Shown piece by piece: positions 17,494 through 26,158 of a stretch of 64,000 nucleotides of DNA; positions within the stretch are counted from its first letter, which is position 1, and each line of letters starts with the position of its first letter. Location of the stretch: contig NZ_NKYF01000003.1 of the NCBI RefSeq assembly GCF_002262885.1, forward strand, positions 376,382-440,381, given 5' to 3'. Position numbers and translations under genes: made by a program. Source of the stretch: Pseudonocardia sp. MH-G8 (GTDB lineage: Bacteria > Actinomycetota > Actinomycetes > Mycobacteriales > Pseudonocardiaceae). Below the pieces are notes generated by a model. It was not told the origin of the DNA, did no database searches, and worked only from the letters and a program-made list of their open reading frames with translations.

Positions 17494-18454
17494 GCGGCTC
17501 CCACCAGGCGCGGTGCTCGCGGTACCAGGCCACGGTGGCGGCCAGCCCCTCGTCGAACGGCACCCGCGGCGCGTAGCCGAGCTCGTCGGCGATCTTCGAC
17601 CAGTCCACGCTGTAGCGGCGGTCGTGGCCCAGGCGGTCGGCCACTCGCTCGACCATCGACCCGTCGGCACCCACCGCTTCGAGCAGCCGCATCGTGAGCT
17701 CGGAGTTGGTGAGCTCGGTGCCGCCGCCGATGTTGTAGACCTCGCCGTCACGGCCCTTCTCGGCCACCAGCTGGATGCCGCGGCAGTGGTCGTCGACGTG
17801 CAGCCAGTCGCGCACGTTCAGCCCGTCGCCGTAGAGCGGCACCTTCTTGCCGTCGAGCAGGTTGGTGACGAACAGCGGGATGACCTTCTCCGGGAACTGG
17901 TGCGGCCCGTAGTTGTTCGAGCAGCGGGTGATGCAGACCGGCAGGCCGTGCGTGCGGTGGAACGAGCGCACGAGCAGGTCCGACCCCGCCTTCGACGCCG
18001 AGTAGGGCGAGTTGGGCTCCAGCGGGTGCGTCTCCGGCCAGGAGCCCTCGTCGATCGACCCGTACACCTCGTCGGTGGAGACGTGCACGAACCGCGAGAC
18101 GCCGCTCTGCAACGCCGCCTGCAGCAGCACCTGCGTGCCGACGACGTTGGTGGAGACGAAGTCGGCGGCTCCCGCGATCGAGCGGTCCACGTGCGACTCG
18201 GCCGCGAAGTGCACCACGACGTCGGTGCCGGCCATGACACGCGCGACGGCGTCGGCGTCGCGGATGTCGCCCTGGACGAACCGCAGCCGCGGGTCGTCGG
18301 CGACGGGCGCGAGGTTGGTGCGCGTGCCCGCGTAGGTGAGCAGGTCCAACACCACCACGTCGGCGTCGGCGAACGCGGGGTAGCCGCCGCGCAGCAGCGA
18401 CCGCACGTAGTGCGAGCCGATGAAGCCGGCTCCCCCCGTCACGAGGACCTGCAC
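17477..18454 (-). CDS. rmlB: dTDP-glucose 4,6-dehydratase
   Basis: A 325-residue extended SDR that makes dTDP-4-keto-6-deoxyglucose, the second step of dTDP-rhamnose synthesis. It shows VTGGAGFIGSHYVRSLL at the N-terminus, HFAAESHVDRSI, STDEVYGSIDEG (Asp-Glu of the dehydratase site) and YSASKAGSD with the Tyr-x3-Lys pair. RCSNNYGPHQFPEK is specific to RmlB-type dehydratases. ATG 18454 starts 10 bp after the stop of rmlA on the same strand. The order rmlA then rmlB, following ubiA, suggests one operon for rhamnose and arabinose precursors. Confidence 0.95.
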   Translation of the reverse strand: MQVLVTGGAGFIGSHYVRSLLRGGYPAFADADVVVLDLLTYAGTRTNLAPVADDPRLRFVQGDIRDADAVARVMAGTDVVVHFAAESHVDRSIAGAADFVSTNVVGTQVLLQAALQSGVSRFVHVSTDEVYGSIDEGSWPETHPLEPNSPYSASKAGSDLLVRSFHRTHGLPVCITRCSNNYGPHQFPEKVIPLFVTNLLDGKKVPLYGDGLNVRDWLHVDDHCRGIQLVAEKGRDGEVYNIGGGTELTNSELTMRLLEAVGADGSMVERVADRLGHDRRYSVDWSKIADELGYAPRVPFDEGLAATVAWYREHRAWWEPLKYGS

Positions 18455-18464
18455 GCGAACCTCC

Positions 18465-19352
18465 CTAGCCGGCGAACGACTTCGCCACGTCCATCACGTA
18501 CTCGCCGTAGCCCGACTTCGCCTGCCGCTCGCCCAGCGCGTAGCAGGCCGCCGGGTCGATGAAGCCCATCCGCATCGCGATCTCCTCGATGCAGGCGATG
18601 CGCACGCCCTGGCGGTTCTCCAGCACCCGCACGTACTCCCCCGCCTCCAGCAGCGACTCGTGCGTGCCGGTGTCCAGCCAGGCGAACCCGCGGCCCAGAT
18701 CCACCAGCCGGGCGGTGCCGCGCTCGAGGTAGGCGCGGTTGACGTCGGTGATCTCCAGCTCGCCACGGGCCGACGGCGAGAGCCCGGCCGCGATCTCCAC
18801 CACGTCGTTGTCGTAGAAGTAGAGCCCGGTGACCGCGCGGTTCGAGCGCGGGTGCTCGGGCTTCTCCTCGATCGAGAGCAGCCGCCCGTCGGTGTCGGCC
18901 TCGGCCACGCCGTAGCGCTGCGGGTCGCGCACCGGGTAGCCGAACAGGACGCAGCCCGTGTCGCCCGACGTGACGTCGCCGATCGCGCGCTGCAGCAGCC
19001 CGGAGAAGCCCTGCCCGTGGAAGATGTTGTCGCCCAGGACCAGCGCAGCGGGGTCGGAGCCCACGTGCTCGGCCCCGATCACGAACGCCTCCGCCAGCCC
19101 GTTCGGCGCCGCCTGCTCGGCGTAGGAGATGCGCAGGCCCAGCTCGCCGCCGTCGTCGAGCAGCCTGCGGAACGCCGGGAGGTCCTGCGGCGTGGAGATC
19201 ACCAGGACGTCCCGGACCCCGGCCAGCATCAGCACCGAGAGCGGGTAGTAGATCATAGGCTTGTCGTAGACCGGCATCAGCTGCTTCGACACCGCGCGCG
19301 TGATCGGGTGCAGCCGGGTGCCCGAGCCCCCGGCCAGGATGATGCCCTTCAT
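18465..19352 (-). CDS. rmlA: Glucose-1-phosphate thymidylyltransferase
   Basis: A 295-residue nucleotidyltransferase that makes dTDP-glucose from glucose-1-phosphate and dTTP. It starts with [17 protein letters not shown], the signature of the family, followed by [31 protein letters not shown] supplies the metal-binding Asp and [10 protein letters not shown] the sugar-phosphate region. Length and motifs are complete. ATG 19352 lies 2 bp after the stop of the ubiA-like gene, so the pair is co-transcribed. It is the first enzyme of the dTDP-rhamnose route whose later steps are encoded next to it. Confidence 0.95.
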   Translation of the reverse strand: MKGIILAGGSGTRLHPITRAVSKQLMPVYDKPMIYYPLSVLMLAGVRDVLVISTPQDLPAFRRLLDDGGELGLRISYAEQAAPNGLAEAFVIGAEHVGSDPAALVLGDNIFHGQGFSGLLQRAIGDVTSGDTGCVLFGYPVRDPQRYGVAEADTDGRLLSIEEKPEHPRSNRAVTGLYFYDNDVVEIAAGLSPSARGELEITDVNRAYLERGTARLVDLGRGFAWLDTGTHESLLEAGEYVRVLENRQGVRIACIEEIAMRMGFIDPAACYALGERQAKSGYGEYVMDVAKSFAG

Positions 19353-19354
19353 CT

Positions 19355-20275
19355 TCAGGAGTAGACCGCGAGCACGAGCGTGCCCACCCAGAGCAGCGCC
19401 AGCACCTGCAGGACGCGGTCGCCGAGCGCGATCTCCTCGGGCTCGCCGCCGTTGCCGGAGTCGACGTCCACCGAGTAGCGCAGCACGGCGATCACGAACG
19501 GGACGATCGAGATCACCGACCACACGGTGTTGTGCCGCTCGACGCCGATGTCGAACGCCCACAGAGAGTACGTGGTGATCAGCACGGTGGCCGAGAGCGC
19601 CCAGACGAACCGCAGGTAGGAGGCCGAGTAGCTCTCCAGCGACTTGCGGATCTTCGCGCCGGTGCGCTCTGCGAGCATCATCTCCGCGTACCGCTTGCCG
19701 GCCACCATGAACAGCGAGCCGAAGCCTGCGACCAGCAGGAACCACTGCGAGAGGACGATGGCGGTGGCCGCTCCGCCCGCGATCGCCCGGAGCAGGAAGC
19801 CCGAGGCGACGATGCAGATGTCGAGCACCGCCTGGTGCTTGAGCCAGAAGCAGTAGGCGAGCTGCACCGCGATGTACACGGCGAGGACGATCACCAGGTC
19901 GATGCGCACGAGAAGGCCCAGCGCGAGCGACCCGGCGAGCAGGACCACCGCCACGGCCATCGCCAGCCGCGGCGGGACGATCCCGGCGGCGATCGGCCGG
20001 TTGCGCTTGGTGGGGTGGGCGCGGTCGGCGGCGACGTCGTTGGCGTCGTTGACCAGGTAGATGCCGGACGCCGCGAGCGAGAAGGCCACGAACGCCACCG
20101 CGAGCGACATGACGATCCCGTCGCGGAACAGGTCGCCGCCCGCGAACGGCGCGGCCAGCACCAGGACGTTCTTCACCCACTGCCGGGGGCGCATCGTCTT
20201 CAGCACGCCGCGGGCGACGGTGACCGGCGTGCGGTGCGGCACGGCTTGCTCTGTCGGGACGTCGGTGCTGGTCAT
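19355..20275 (-). CDS. ubiA: Decaprenyl-phosphate phosphoribosyltransferase (UbiA family)
   Basis: A 306-residue membrane prenyltransferase with about eight or nine helices. The first Asp-rich site is [20 protein letters not shown], the form seen in the mycobacterial DPPR synthase (Rv3806c) rather than in ubiquinone or heme enzymes, and [16 protein letters not shown] near the start is also typical. A second Asp site ([17 protein letters not shown]) follows. It joins PRPP to decaprenyl phosphate, the first step to the arabinose donor DPA. The ATG at 20275 overlaps the stop of the PAP2 gene (ATGA), and rmlA follows. Confidence 0.9.
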   Translation of the reverse strand: MTSTDVPTEQAVPHRTPVTVARGVLKTMRPRQWVKNVLVLAAPFAGGDLFRDGIVMSLAVAFVAFSLAASGIYLVNDANDVAADRAHPTKRNRPIAAGIVPPRLAMAVAVVLLAGSLALGLLVRIDLVIVLAVYIAVQLAYCFWLKHQAVLDICIVASGFLLRAIAGGAATAIVLSQWFLLVAGFGSLFMVAGKRYAEMMLAERTGAKIRKSLESYSASYLRFVWALSATVLITTYSLWAFDIGVERHNTVWSVISIVPFVIAVLRYSVDVDSGNGGEPEEIALGDRVLQVLALLWVGTLVLAVYS

Positions 20276-20853
20276 CGGTTTCCCTTCCGGGCGACCCGGC
20301 GCGCGATGACCGCGACGGCGGCGCCGAGCGCGGAGCCCGCGAGGACGTCGGTGGGGTAGTGCACGCCGAGCACCATCCGGGACACGGCCATGGGCGGCAC
20401 GAGTGCGACCACGAGCGGCTTGCGCAGCAGGGCGCCGAACAGCACGGCGGCAGCGGTGGTGGACGTGGCGTGCGCGGACGGGAAGCTCAGCCGGCTCGGC
20501 GTGCCGACCAGCACCTGCACCCGCGGGTGCTCCGGACGTGGCCTGCGCACCACGCGCTTGACCCCGATCGACGCCCCGTGGGCGAGGGCGACGGCGGCGG
20601 TGGCGGTGAGCCAGTCGCGGCGGCGCCTGCGGTCCACCAGTGCACCGATCGCGCCGAGCACGAGCCAGCCCGCGGCGTGCTCGCCGAACAGCGACATGCC
20701 GCGCGCCACGCGGACGACCGGCGGCCGGGCGAGCGCACCCTGGACGGCCTCCAGCACACGCACCTCGGCGACCGCGGGCGGCACCTCGATGGTGCCGTCC
20801 GGCTCGAAGATCGGAGCGGCGGGCGGGCCGGGGCGGTCGAGGAGTTCGGCCAC
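20272..20853 (-). CDS. PAP2 phosphatase, decaprenyl-phosphoryl-ribose 5-phosphate phosphatase-like
   Basis: A 193-residue membrane phosphatase with the three PAP2 motifs in order: KRVVRRPRP (motif 1), PSAHAT (motif 2, catalytic His) and [12 protein letters not shown] (motif 3). It is coupled by a 4-bp overlap to ubiA, exactly as in the mycobacterial Rv3807c-Rv3806c pair as I remember it. It would remove the 5-phosphate from decaprenyl-phosphoryl-5-phosphoribose, the product of UbiA. GTG 20853 has GGAGG 8 nt upstream. A 10-bp inverted repeat lies 35 nt before the start. Confidence 0.85.
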   Translation of the reverse strand: MAELLDRPGPPAAPIFEPDGTIEVPPAVAEVRVLEAVQGALARPPVVRVARGMSLFGEHAAGWLVLGAIGALVDRRRRRDWLTATAAVALAHGASIGVKRVVRRPRPEHPRVQVLVGTPSRLSFPSAHATSTTAAAVLFGALLRKPLVVALVPPMAVSRMVLGVHYPTDVLAGSALGAAVAVIARRVARKGNR

Positions 20854-20887
20854 GTGCGAGGCCTCCAGGTACGGCGGGCAGGAGCCC

Positions 20888-20920
20888 GCACGACCGTGCG
20901 CCCACGGCGAACGGTCGTGC
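20888..20920. terminator. Ten-bp inverted repeat upstream of PAP2-ubiA-rmlAB
   Basis: GCACGACCGT (20888-20897) pairs perfectly with ACGGTCGTGC (20911-20920) around 13 nt. It lies downstream of the HAD gene and 35 nt before the PAP2 start on the same strand. It could end the HAD transcript or act as an operator for the precursor operon. The sequence alone does not decide. Confidence 0.45.
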
Positions 20921-20936
20921 GCTGTCGCCCGATGCT

Positions 20937-20965
20937 ACGCCCGGTCACGCAGGGTAGCCGGGCGT
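20937..20965. terminator. Second hairpin downstream of HAD gene
   Basis: ACGCCCGG (20937-20944) pairs with CCGGGCGT (20958-20965), again around a 13-nt loop. It lies 38 bp past the HAD stop in the direction of that transcript. With the hairpin at 20888 it forms a tandem pair. Confidence 0.4.
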
Positions 20966-21002
20966 GGTCGGGCCCGTGTCCCCCGTACGAGCCGGCGGGG
21001 GC

Positions 21003-21806
21003 TCAGAACCACCGCTCCAGGACGAGGGCCAGCCCGTCCTCACCGTTGCCCGCGGTGACCTCGTCGGCCACCTCCAGCAGGGCCGGGTGCGCGTTGCCCA
21101 TCGCCACGCCGTGCCCGACCCAGCGCAGCATCTCCAGGTCGTTGGGCATGTCTCCGAAGGCGATGACGTCGGGCGCCTCCACGCCGTACCGCCGGGCCAC
21201 CTCCGCGAGGCCGGTGGCCTTCGTGACGCCGGGCGGGGAGATCTCGACCAACCCCCGCGGGTGCGAGAACGTCAGGTCCGCGGCGTCGCCGATCACCGGG
21301 GTGAGCGCGGCGACCATCGCATCGCTGGACAGCCGCGGCTCGCGCACCAGCAGCTTCACGGCCGGACGGCTCAGCAGCTCGGTGCGCCCGACCGTGACGT
21401 CGTCACCGTCGACCCACGCGTGCCGGTACCCGGGCTCGGCCACGAACGGCGCGCCGTCCTCCGCGGTGCCCACCCGCTCCACCGCCAGGCCGCAGCCGGG
21501 CAGCGTGTCCTCCGCGGCCGCGACGAGCCGGACCAGCGCCTCCGGCGCCAACGTGCGCGCCCAGAGCACGCGATCCTCGCTCGCGTCGTAGAGCACGCCG
21601 CCGTTGGCGCAGACCGCGAGCCGCGCGACACCCACCTGGGCCACGATCGGCGGGATCCAGCGCGGCGGGCGCCCGGTGACGAGCACGAACCCCACCCCGG
21701 CCGCCACGAGCCGGTCGATCACGGCCGCGGCGCGCGGGGTGACCCGGTCGTCCGGGTCGAGCAACGTGCCGTCGACGTCGGTCGCGACGAGATGGGGGGC
21801 CTGCAC
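21003..21806 (-). CDS. Cof-type HAD phosphatase
   Basis: A 267-residue HAD hydrolase with a Cof-type cap. Motif I is VATDVDGTLLDPDD (nucleophile Asp and the +2 Asp), motif II lies in FVLVTGRPP, motif III is the Lys of SRPAVKLLV or of VTKATGL, and motif IV is VIAFGDMPNDLEML. These enzymes act on sugar phosphates or similar small phosphate esters; the substrate here is unknown. As I remember, a similar gene (Rv3813c) lies in the corresponding mycobacterial region. GTG 21806 fits a leaderless start from TACCCT at 21818-21813. Confidence 0.85.
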   Translation of the reverse strand: MQAPHLVATDVDGTLLDPDDRVTPRAAAVIDRLVAAGVGFVLVTGRPPRWIPPIVAQVGVARLAVCANGGVLYDASEDRVLWARTLAPEALVRLVAAAEDTLPGCGLAVERVGTAEDGAPFVAEPGYRHAWVDGDDVTVGRTELLSRPAVKLLVREPRLSSDAMVAALTPVIGDAADLTFSHPRGLVEISPPGVTKATGLAEVARRYGVEAPDVIAFGDMPNDLEMLRWVGHGVAMGNAHPALLEVADEVTAGNGEDGLALVLERWF

Positions 21807-21812
21807 GCGTCC

Positions 21813-21818
21813 AGGGTA
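21813..21818 (-). promoter_or_regulatory. -10 element of the HAD gene (leaderless)
   Basis: Minus-strand TACCCT ends 6 nt before the GTG at 21806. Confidence 0.4.
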
Positions 21819-21890
21819 CGGAGCCGGACCCCGGCCGGAGCGGCGACGAGACGCAGGGCACGGCGTGCGAGCGCCCCGCCGGGGCCGGCG

Positions 21891-22907
21891 TCACAACCGC
21901 ACCGGCATCAGCAGCGACACCGACCGCGGCGACCGGATCACCAGCGGGGCGACCGGGCCGTCGAGGGAGAGAAGCAACTGCCCGTCGCCGCCGGCGTCGA
22001 ACGCCTCCAGCAGGAACTCGCGGTCCACCCCGATGCCCGCACCGTCGCCGGTGACCGCCACCCCGTCCGCGGTCGGGACGAGCACCGCCACCGCGCAGTC
22101 GGTGCCGTCCTGCTCGCGCCGCACGACGCGCGTCGGCGCGGCCGACACCGCCGCCCGCAGCGCGGCGTCCACGGGTACCGGCCAGCCGCGTTCGGGCAGC
22201 AGCCGCCGGTGGTCCGGGAACGCCTCCGGGATCAGCGTGCCCTCCAGCGTGGCGCCCTCGGCGCGCACGACGACGTCCGCGCCGTCGATCGTGATCGCGA
22301 CCGGCCGGTCGGCGGGCATGCGGTCCACGAGCGCCACGGGGACGACCACGGCCACAGCGGGGCCCTCGAGGCCGCGCACACCCACCTCGGCGATCGCCAA
22401 CCGGTAGCGGTCGGTGGCCACCAGCGTGACGGACCTGGGCGTCACGTCGAACAACACGCCGCCCAGCACGGGCAGCTCGGGGTCGGAGCCGACGGCGAAC
22501 CGGACGGCGCGCACGGCCTCGGCCAGCTCGGGGCCGTGGACGGAGACGGTGGTCGGGGGCACGGGTTCCTCCTGCTCGATCAGGGACCGGACGCAGGAGA
22601 GCTCGCGGCGGGCGTCGACCAGCCCTTGTTCCAGGCACCGCAGGTGCCGGTCGAGCACCGCGTCGACGGCGGCCCGGTCGTGCCGGCGCGCCAGCACCTC
22701 CCGGACCCCCGCCAGCGGCATCCCCACCCGCCGCAGCGAGGCGACGAGGCGGGCGACCCCGATCTGGTCGGGCCCGTAGTAGCGGTACCCGGTGCCCGGG
22801 TCGACGCTCGCCGGGACCAGCACCCCGGCGCCGTCGTAGAACCGCAGCGCGCTGACCGACAGCCCGCTCTCCCGGGCCAGCCGCCCGATGGTCCGCAAGC
22901 TCTCCAC
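21891..22907 (-). CDS. MerR-type regulator fused to sliding-clamp-like (DnaN) domains
   Basis: A 338-residue two-part protein. Residues about 4-75 are a MerR helix-turn-helix (TIGRLARESGLSVSALRFYD, then GTGYRYYGPDQ), followed by a coiled linker (LRCLEQGLVDARRELSCVRS). From about residue 125 the sequence follows the second and third domains of the DNA polymerase III beta clamp: PVLGGVLFDV, LVATDRYRLAIAEV, FPDHRRLLPE, GIGVDREFLLEAF, and an exact clamp-like end SLLMPVRL. Only two of the three clamp domains are present, so it could not form a normal ring. Start GTG 22907 has GAGGG 9 nt upstream; a TTG at 22946 is also open. The effector role of the clamp part is unknown. Confidence 0.8.
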   Translation of the reverse strand: MESLRTIGRLARESGLSVSALRFYDGAGVLVPASVDPGTGYRYYGPDQIGVARLVASLRRVGMPLAGVREVLARRHDRAAVDAVLDRHLRCLEQGLVDARRELSCVRSLIEQEEPVPPTTVSVHGPELAEAVRAVRFAVGSDPELPVLGGVLFDVTPRSVTLVATDRYRLAIAEVGVRGLEGPAVAVVVPVALVDRMPADRPVAITIDGADVVVRAEGATLEGTLIPEAFPDHRRLLPERGWPVPVDAALRAAVSAAPTRVVRREQDGTDCAVAVLVPTADGVAVTGDGAGIGVDREFLLEAFDAGGDGQLLLSLDGPVAPLVIRSPRSVSLLMPVRL

Positions 22908-22942
22908 GATCAGCGACCCTCGTGCCTCGACATGGTCGAGAG

Positions 22943-23221
22943 TCAACTCCTCGGACGCGGATGACTTCCAGGCCCGAGACCATCGGTCGTGTCACCGGCG
23001 AGCCGGGCGAGATCCTCCCTGAGCCCCGGGTCGGCCTGGGCGCGACGCAGGCGGGCCACGAGCACCTCTCGGCGGATCCACGATCGGCGAGCTCGCTGGA
23101 CCGGCACGAGCTCGGCCACCGGGCTTCCGTTGACGGTGACCGTCACCCGCTCGCCGGCTTCGACCCGCCTCAGGACGCCGGCCGTGTCGTTGCGCAGCTC
23201 ACCCGACGGGACGGAGGACAT
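22943..23221 (-). CDS. Phd/YefM-type antitoxin-like protein, no toxin beside it
   Basis: A 92-residue protein whose first 45 residues are the antitoxin DNA-binding module: SVPSGELRNDTAGVLRRVEA, then GERVTVTVNGSPVAELVPV. The C-terminal half is Arg-rich and less conserved. In most genomes a PIN-domain VapC toxin follows; here the next gene is the MerR-clamp fusion, so this is an orphan, or its partner is elsewhere. The ATG at 23221 fits a leaderless start from TACGGT at 23233-23228. Two copies of ACCGTAG (23228 and 23249, 21 bp apart) could be its operator. Confidence 0.7.
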   Translation of the reverse strand: MSSVPSGELRNDTAGVLRRVEAGERVTVTVNGSPVAELVPVQRARRSWIRREVLVARLRRAQADPGLREDLARLAGDTTDGLGPGSHPRPRS

Positions 23222-23227
23222 CGTCCG

Positions 23228-23233
23228 ACCGTA
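23228..23233 (-). promoter_or_regulatory. -10 element of the Phd-like gene (leaderless)
   Basis: Minus-strand TACGGT ends 6 nt before the ATG at 23221. It overlaps one of two ACCGTAG direct repeats. Confidence 0.4.
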
Positions 23234-23282
23234 GCGCCCTCATCGGCCACCGTAGGCCTGCGAGGAGCGGGTACGCCCAGGC

Positions 23283-23927
23283 ATGGCCGACGAACGGAAG
23301 ATCCTGCACGCGCTGCTCGACCGCGCCGGCACGACCTACGCCGAGCAGGCCGGGATCGGGATGAAGGACACCCCGGCCCCGCTCTACCGGTTGCTGGTGC
23401 TGTCGGTCCTGCTCTCGACGCGCATCAAGGCCGACATCGCCGTGGACGCCGCCCGCGCGCTCGCCGACGCCGGGATGGGGACGCCGCAGAAGATGCGCGC
23501 CGCGTCCTGGCAGGACCGGGTCGACGCGCTGGGCCGTGCGAGCTACAAGCGCTACGACGAGAGCACCGCGACCGCGCTCGGTGAGGGCGCGGACCTGCTG
23601 CACCGCGAGTACGGCGACGACCTGCGGCGCCTGCGCGACCGCGCCGACGGCGACCCGGCGCGGGTTCGGGAGGCTCTCACCGCCTTCCCGCGGCTGGGGC
23701 CGGTCGGGGCCGGCATCTTCTGCCGCGAGGCGCAGGACGTCTGGCCCTCGCTGCGGCCGGCGATCGACGAGAAGGCCCTCGACGGAGCGCGGCGGGTCGG
23801 GCTGCCGGCCGACGCGCGGGAGCTGGCCCGCCTCGCGCCCGGGCCGGAACTCGCACCGGTGGCCGCCGCGCTCGTGCGGGTGGCGCTGGACCGCTCACCG
23901 GCCGAGGAGGTCCGGGGCGCGACGTGA
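23283..23927 (+). CDS. Endonuclease III-like (HhH-GPD) protein without iron-sulfur cluster
   Basis: A 214-residue helical protein similar in plan to the HhH-GPD DNA glycosylase superfamily: APLYRLLVLSVLLSTRIKAD resembles the first helical bundle (FELLVAVILSAQ in Nth), and LTAFPRLGPVGAGIFCREAQ corresponds to the helix-hairpin-helix with its Gly-rich turn. The usual catalytic Lys (GVGRKTA in Nth) is not present, the expected Asp may be the one in PAIDEKAL, and the four Cys of the iron-sulfur cluster are absent. It may therefore bind DNA without normal glycosylase activity. ATG 23283. The assignment is tentative but the family of actinobacterial homologues is common. Confidence 0.6.
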   Translation: MADERKILHALLDRAGTTYAEQAGIGMKDTPAPLYRLLVLSVLLSTRIKADIAVDAARALADAGMGTPQKMRAASWQDRVDALGRASYKRYDESTATALGEGADLLHREYGDDLRRLRDRADGDPARVREALTAFPRLGPVGAGIFCREAQDVWPSLRPAIDEKALDGARRVGLPADARELARLAPGPELAPVAAALVRVALDRSPAEEVRGAT

Positions 23928-23942
23928 GCCAGACCCGCCGGT

Positions 23943-24389
23943 TCAGAGGATGGCGACGGCCACCACGAGGCCGAGTGCGACGTGCGCGGCCGCGACCACG
24001 AACGCCTGGGGCTGCAGCCGCTCGGCCGCCAGCACGGCGCCGATGTCGATGCCCGTGACCCACTCCAGCAGCCGCACGCCGCCCACCTGCGCCACGATCC
24101 CGACCAGGCCGAACACCAGCGCGGCCAGCAGGCCCTCGAGCAGGCCGCCGGGCGAGCGGTAGATCGCCACGACGACGATGAACGCCATGCTCACCAGGCC
24201 CGCGGCCGTGACCAGGACGGCGCCCGGCAGCCCGGCGCGGACCATCCGGTTCAACTTGCCCGGCGTCGTGACGTCCACGGCATAGAAGCCGAGCAGCATG
24301 AGCAGGACCCCGGCCACCGCGTAGAGCAGGATCGCGCCGATCCCGGTGCCGAGCACCCCGAGGAAGCCCGGGCTGATCTGGGCCGTCAC
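23943..24389 (-). CDS. DUF350 family membrane protein
   Basis: A 148-residue protein with four membrane segments (about 12-32, 47-70, 80-97 and 126-146), in the arrangement of the DUF350 family. The loop YAVDVTTPGKLNRMV after the first helix is characteristic. The function is unknown; in some species such genes lie beside spermidine-synthase-like or stress genes, but no such neighbour is seen here. GTG 24389 is preceded by an ideal GGAGG at 24396-24400, 6 nt upstream. An open frame runs further upstream but does not carry family sequence. It converges with the endonuclease-like gene, 15 bp apart. Confidence 0.75.
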   Translation of the reverse strand: MTAQISPGFLGVLGTGIGAILLYAVAGVLLMLLGFYAVDVTTPGKLNRMVRAGLPGAVLVTAAGLVSMAFIVVVAIYRSPGGLLEGLLAALVFGLVGIVAQVGGVRLLEWVTGIDIGAVLAAERLQPQAFVVAAAHVALGLVVAVAIL

Positions 24390-24600
24390 GAGTACCTCCA
24401 GGGATGGCGCCGGAGACGGCGCAGGGGCGGGGAGTCCAGCGCGGACGGTAGCGGCCCCGGGCGTGCAGCGGGCCGACGATCCGCCACACATCCCCCGCCC
24501 CGGCGGACACACCACCCGTCCGGTGGCCGCGCCGCTCGCCCGCCCAGCCGCCCACAGGTCCTTCTCGCGCGCCGAACGCCGTCCGCCGTCCGATCAACCG

Positions 24601-24618
24601 GCGAACGCTGACGTTCGC
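24601..24618. promoter_or_regulatory. Inverted repeat upstream of septum-formation gene
   Basis: GCGAACG (24601-24607) and CGTTCGC (24612-24618) form a perfect 7-bp inverted repeat around CTGA. It lies 67 bp before the start of the next plus-strand gene in a 295-bp gap. It could be an operator or a small hairpin. Confidence 0.35.
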
Positions 24619-24684
24619 AGCACGCTGACGACCGATGGTCGCGCGATCCGGACCGCCCCTCTGGACGTGACCACAGGTAACGGC

Positions 24685-26100
24685 ATGATGACGCCCGACA
24701 TGGACCGACTCCTCACCGCACCCGGCAGGCCCGGCCCGCGCGGCAACCCCCCGCAGGACGCAGGGGACGCGCCGACCGTTGCCGTCCCGCACGCTGCACG
24801 CGCCGGCGCCGACGCCAACCGGCTGGACGCCGCACGCGCGGCCGCCTTCGGCCCGGTGGCCCGGACCGGTCGCCACGGCGCCCCGGTCCCGACGGCGCCG
24901 ACCAGCCCTCCACCGCCGCCCACGCGGGCGCCGGAGCCCCGGCTGGTCCGACGCATGGTGTTCGGGATCCTCGTGGGCTCGCTGACGATGCTCGGCGTCG
25001 CCACGCTGGATTCGTTCGCCGGTGCCACCGTCCCGGTGCTCGGGTCGTTCGCCGCGCTGCCCGCGGCGATCGACGAGCCGGAGGTCCGTGAGGTCCCCGC
25101 CCCACCGGCCACCCCAGGCACCTGCCTGACGTGGGGCCGGGCCGACGCGGCCGACACCCAGGTCGTCGACTGCGGGCAACCGCACCTGTTCGAGCAGGCC
25201 GGCTCCGTCAGGCTCGCGGACCAGGCCACGCTGCCCGACGACCGGCAGTGGCGCCAGCTCGTCAACGAGCGGTGCGAGCCGGTGGTCATGGACTACCTCG
25301 GTGGCAAGTTCGACCCCGACGGCCGCTACCGGATCGGCGCGCTCAAGCCGTCGCCCGCGAAATGGGCGGAGGGCGACCGGGAGCTGCGGTGCGGGCTGCA
25401 GAGCGCCTCGCGGTCCGGCGCGCTCTACCCGATCGCCGGCCGGGCCGCCGAGTCCGACCAGGCCGCCGTGCACGAGGCGGGCACCTGCCTCGCCATCGAC
25501 GGCCGCACGATCGGCGACCCGGTCGACTGCGCCGGCGCGCACGCCGTCGAGGCCGTCGGCGTCGTGGACCTCTCGGAGAAGTTCTCCGAGGGCTTCCCCG
25601 CGGTCGGTGACCAGGACGCCTACCTGCAGTCCACCTGTGTGGACATCGCCAACGAGTACGCCGGCAGCGCCGAGGTGATCGCCGACAAGGAGCTCACCGT
25701 CTACTGGGACAACCTCACCGAGGAGTCCTGGAACGCCGGCACCCGCAAGGTGAACTGCAACCTCGCCGCGCTGCTGCCCGACCGCAGCGGGTTCGCGCCC
25801 GTCACGGGCCCGGTGCAGGGCGACGTGGTCGTCGGCGACGACCCGGCCCCGCCGGCGTCGAACAACCCGGAGCCCGGCGTCCCGGCCACGACGGAGACCT
25901 CGCCGGCCCCGCCGACGGACGGCCCGCCGGCGGAGGACAACACCCCGGCGCCCACCACGGAGCCGGAGGCGGAGGACCCGCCCGCCGACGACGACGAGGA
26001 AGTGCCGCCGACCAGCGCGCCGACGACGACGCCGGCGCCCACCTCGGAGCCCGAGCCGACCGACGCCACGCTGCTGCCCGCGTCGCCCGAGTCGCCGTGA
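24685..26100 (+). CDS. Septum-formation family membrane protein (Rv3835-like)
   Basis: A 471-residue protein: a Pro/Ala-rich cytoplasmic N-terminus, one membrane segment (MVFGILVGSLTMLGVATL, about 90-107), and an extracytoplasmic part with two copies of the septum-formation domain. Each copy begins with a Cys-containing strand (GTCLTWGRADAAD and GTCLAIDGRTIGD), then VDCGQPHLFE or VDCAGAHAVE, and closes with a second Cys pair (RELRCGL, RKVNCNL). The tail of about 80 residues is Pro/Glu/Thr-rich and disordered. It probably acts at the cell wall or septum; no enzyme activity is implied. ATG 24685 is preferred; 24688 and 24700 are alternatives. The next genes follow the mycobacterial order. Confidence 0.8.
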   Translation: MMTPDMDRLLTAPGRPGPRGNPPQDAGDAPTVAVPHAARAGADANRLDAARAAAFGPVARTGRHGAPVPTAPTSPPPPPTRAPEPRLVRRMVFGILVGSLTMLGVATLDSFAGATVPVLGSFAALPAAIDEPEVREVPAPPATPGTCLTWGRADAADTQVVDCGQPHLFEQAGSVRLADQATLPDDRQWRQLVNERCEPVVMDYLGGKFDPDGRYRIGALKPSPAKWAEGDRELRCGLQSASRSGALYPIAGRAAESDQAAVHEAGTCLAIDGRTIGDPVDCAGAHAVEAVGVVDLSEKFSEGFPAVGDQDAYLQSTCVDIANEYAGSAEVIADKELTVYWDNLTEESWNAGTRKVNCNLAALLPDRSGFAPVTGPVQGDVVVGDDPAPPASNNPEPGVPATTETSPAPPTDGPPAEDNTPAPTTEPEAEDPPADDDEEVPPTSAPTTTPAPTSEPEPTDATLLPASPESP

Positions 26101-26113
26101 CGGAGCGGGCGTT

Positions 26114-26132
26114 CGCCGGGCACCCCCCGGCG
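26114..26132. terminator. Hairpin after septum-formation gene
   Basis: CGCCGGG (26114-26120) pairs with CCCGGCG (26126-26132) around a 5-nt loop, 13 bp past the stop codon. It is a probable terminator or attenuator before the metallopeptidase gene. Confidence 0.4.
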
Positions 26133-26158
26133 GGCGCCCCGCATCCCGGGACACACCG

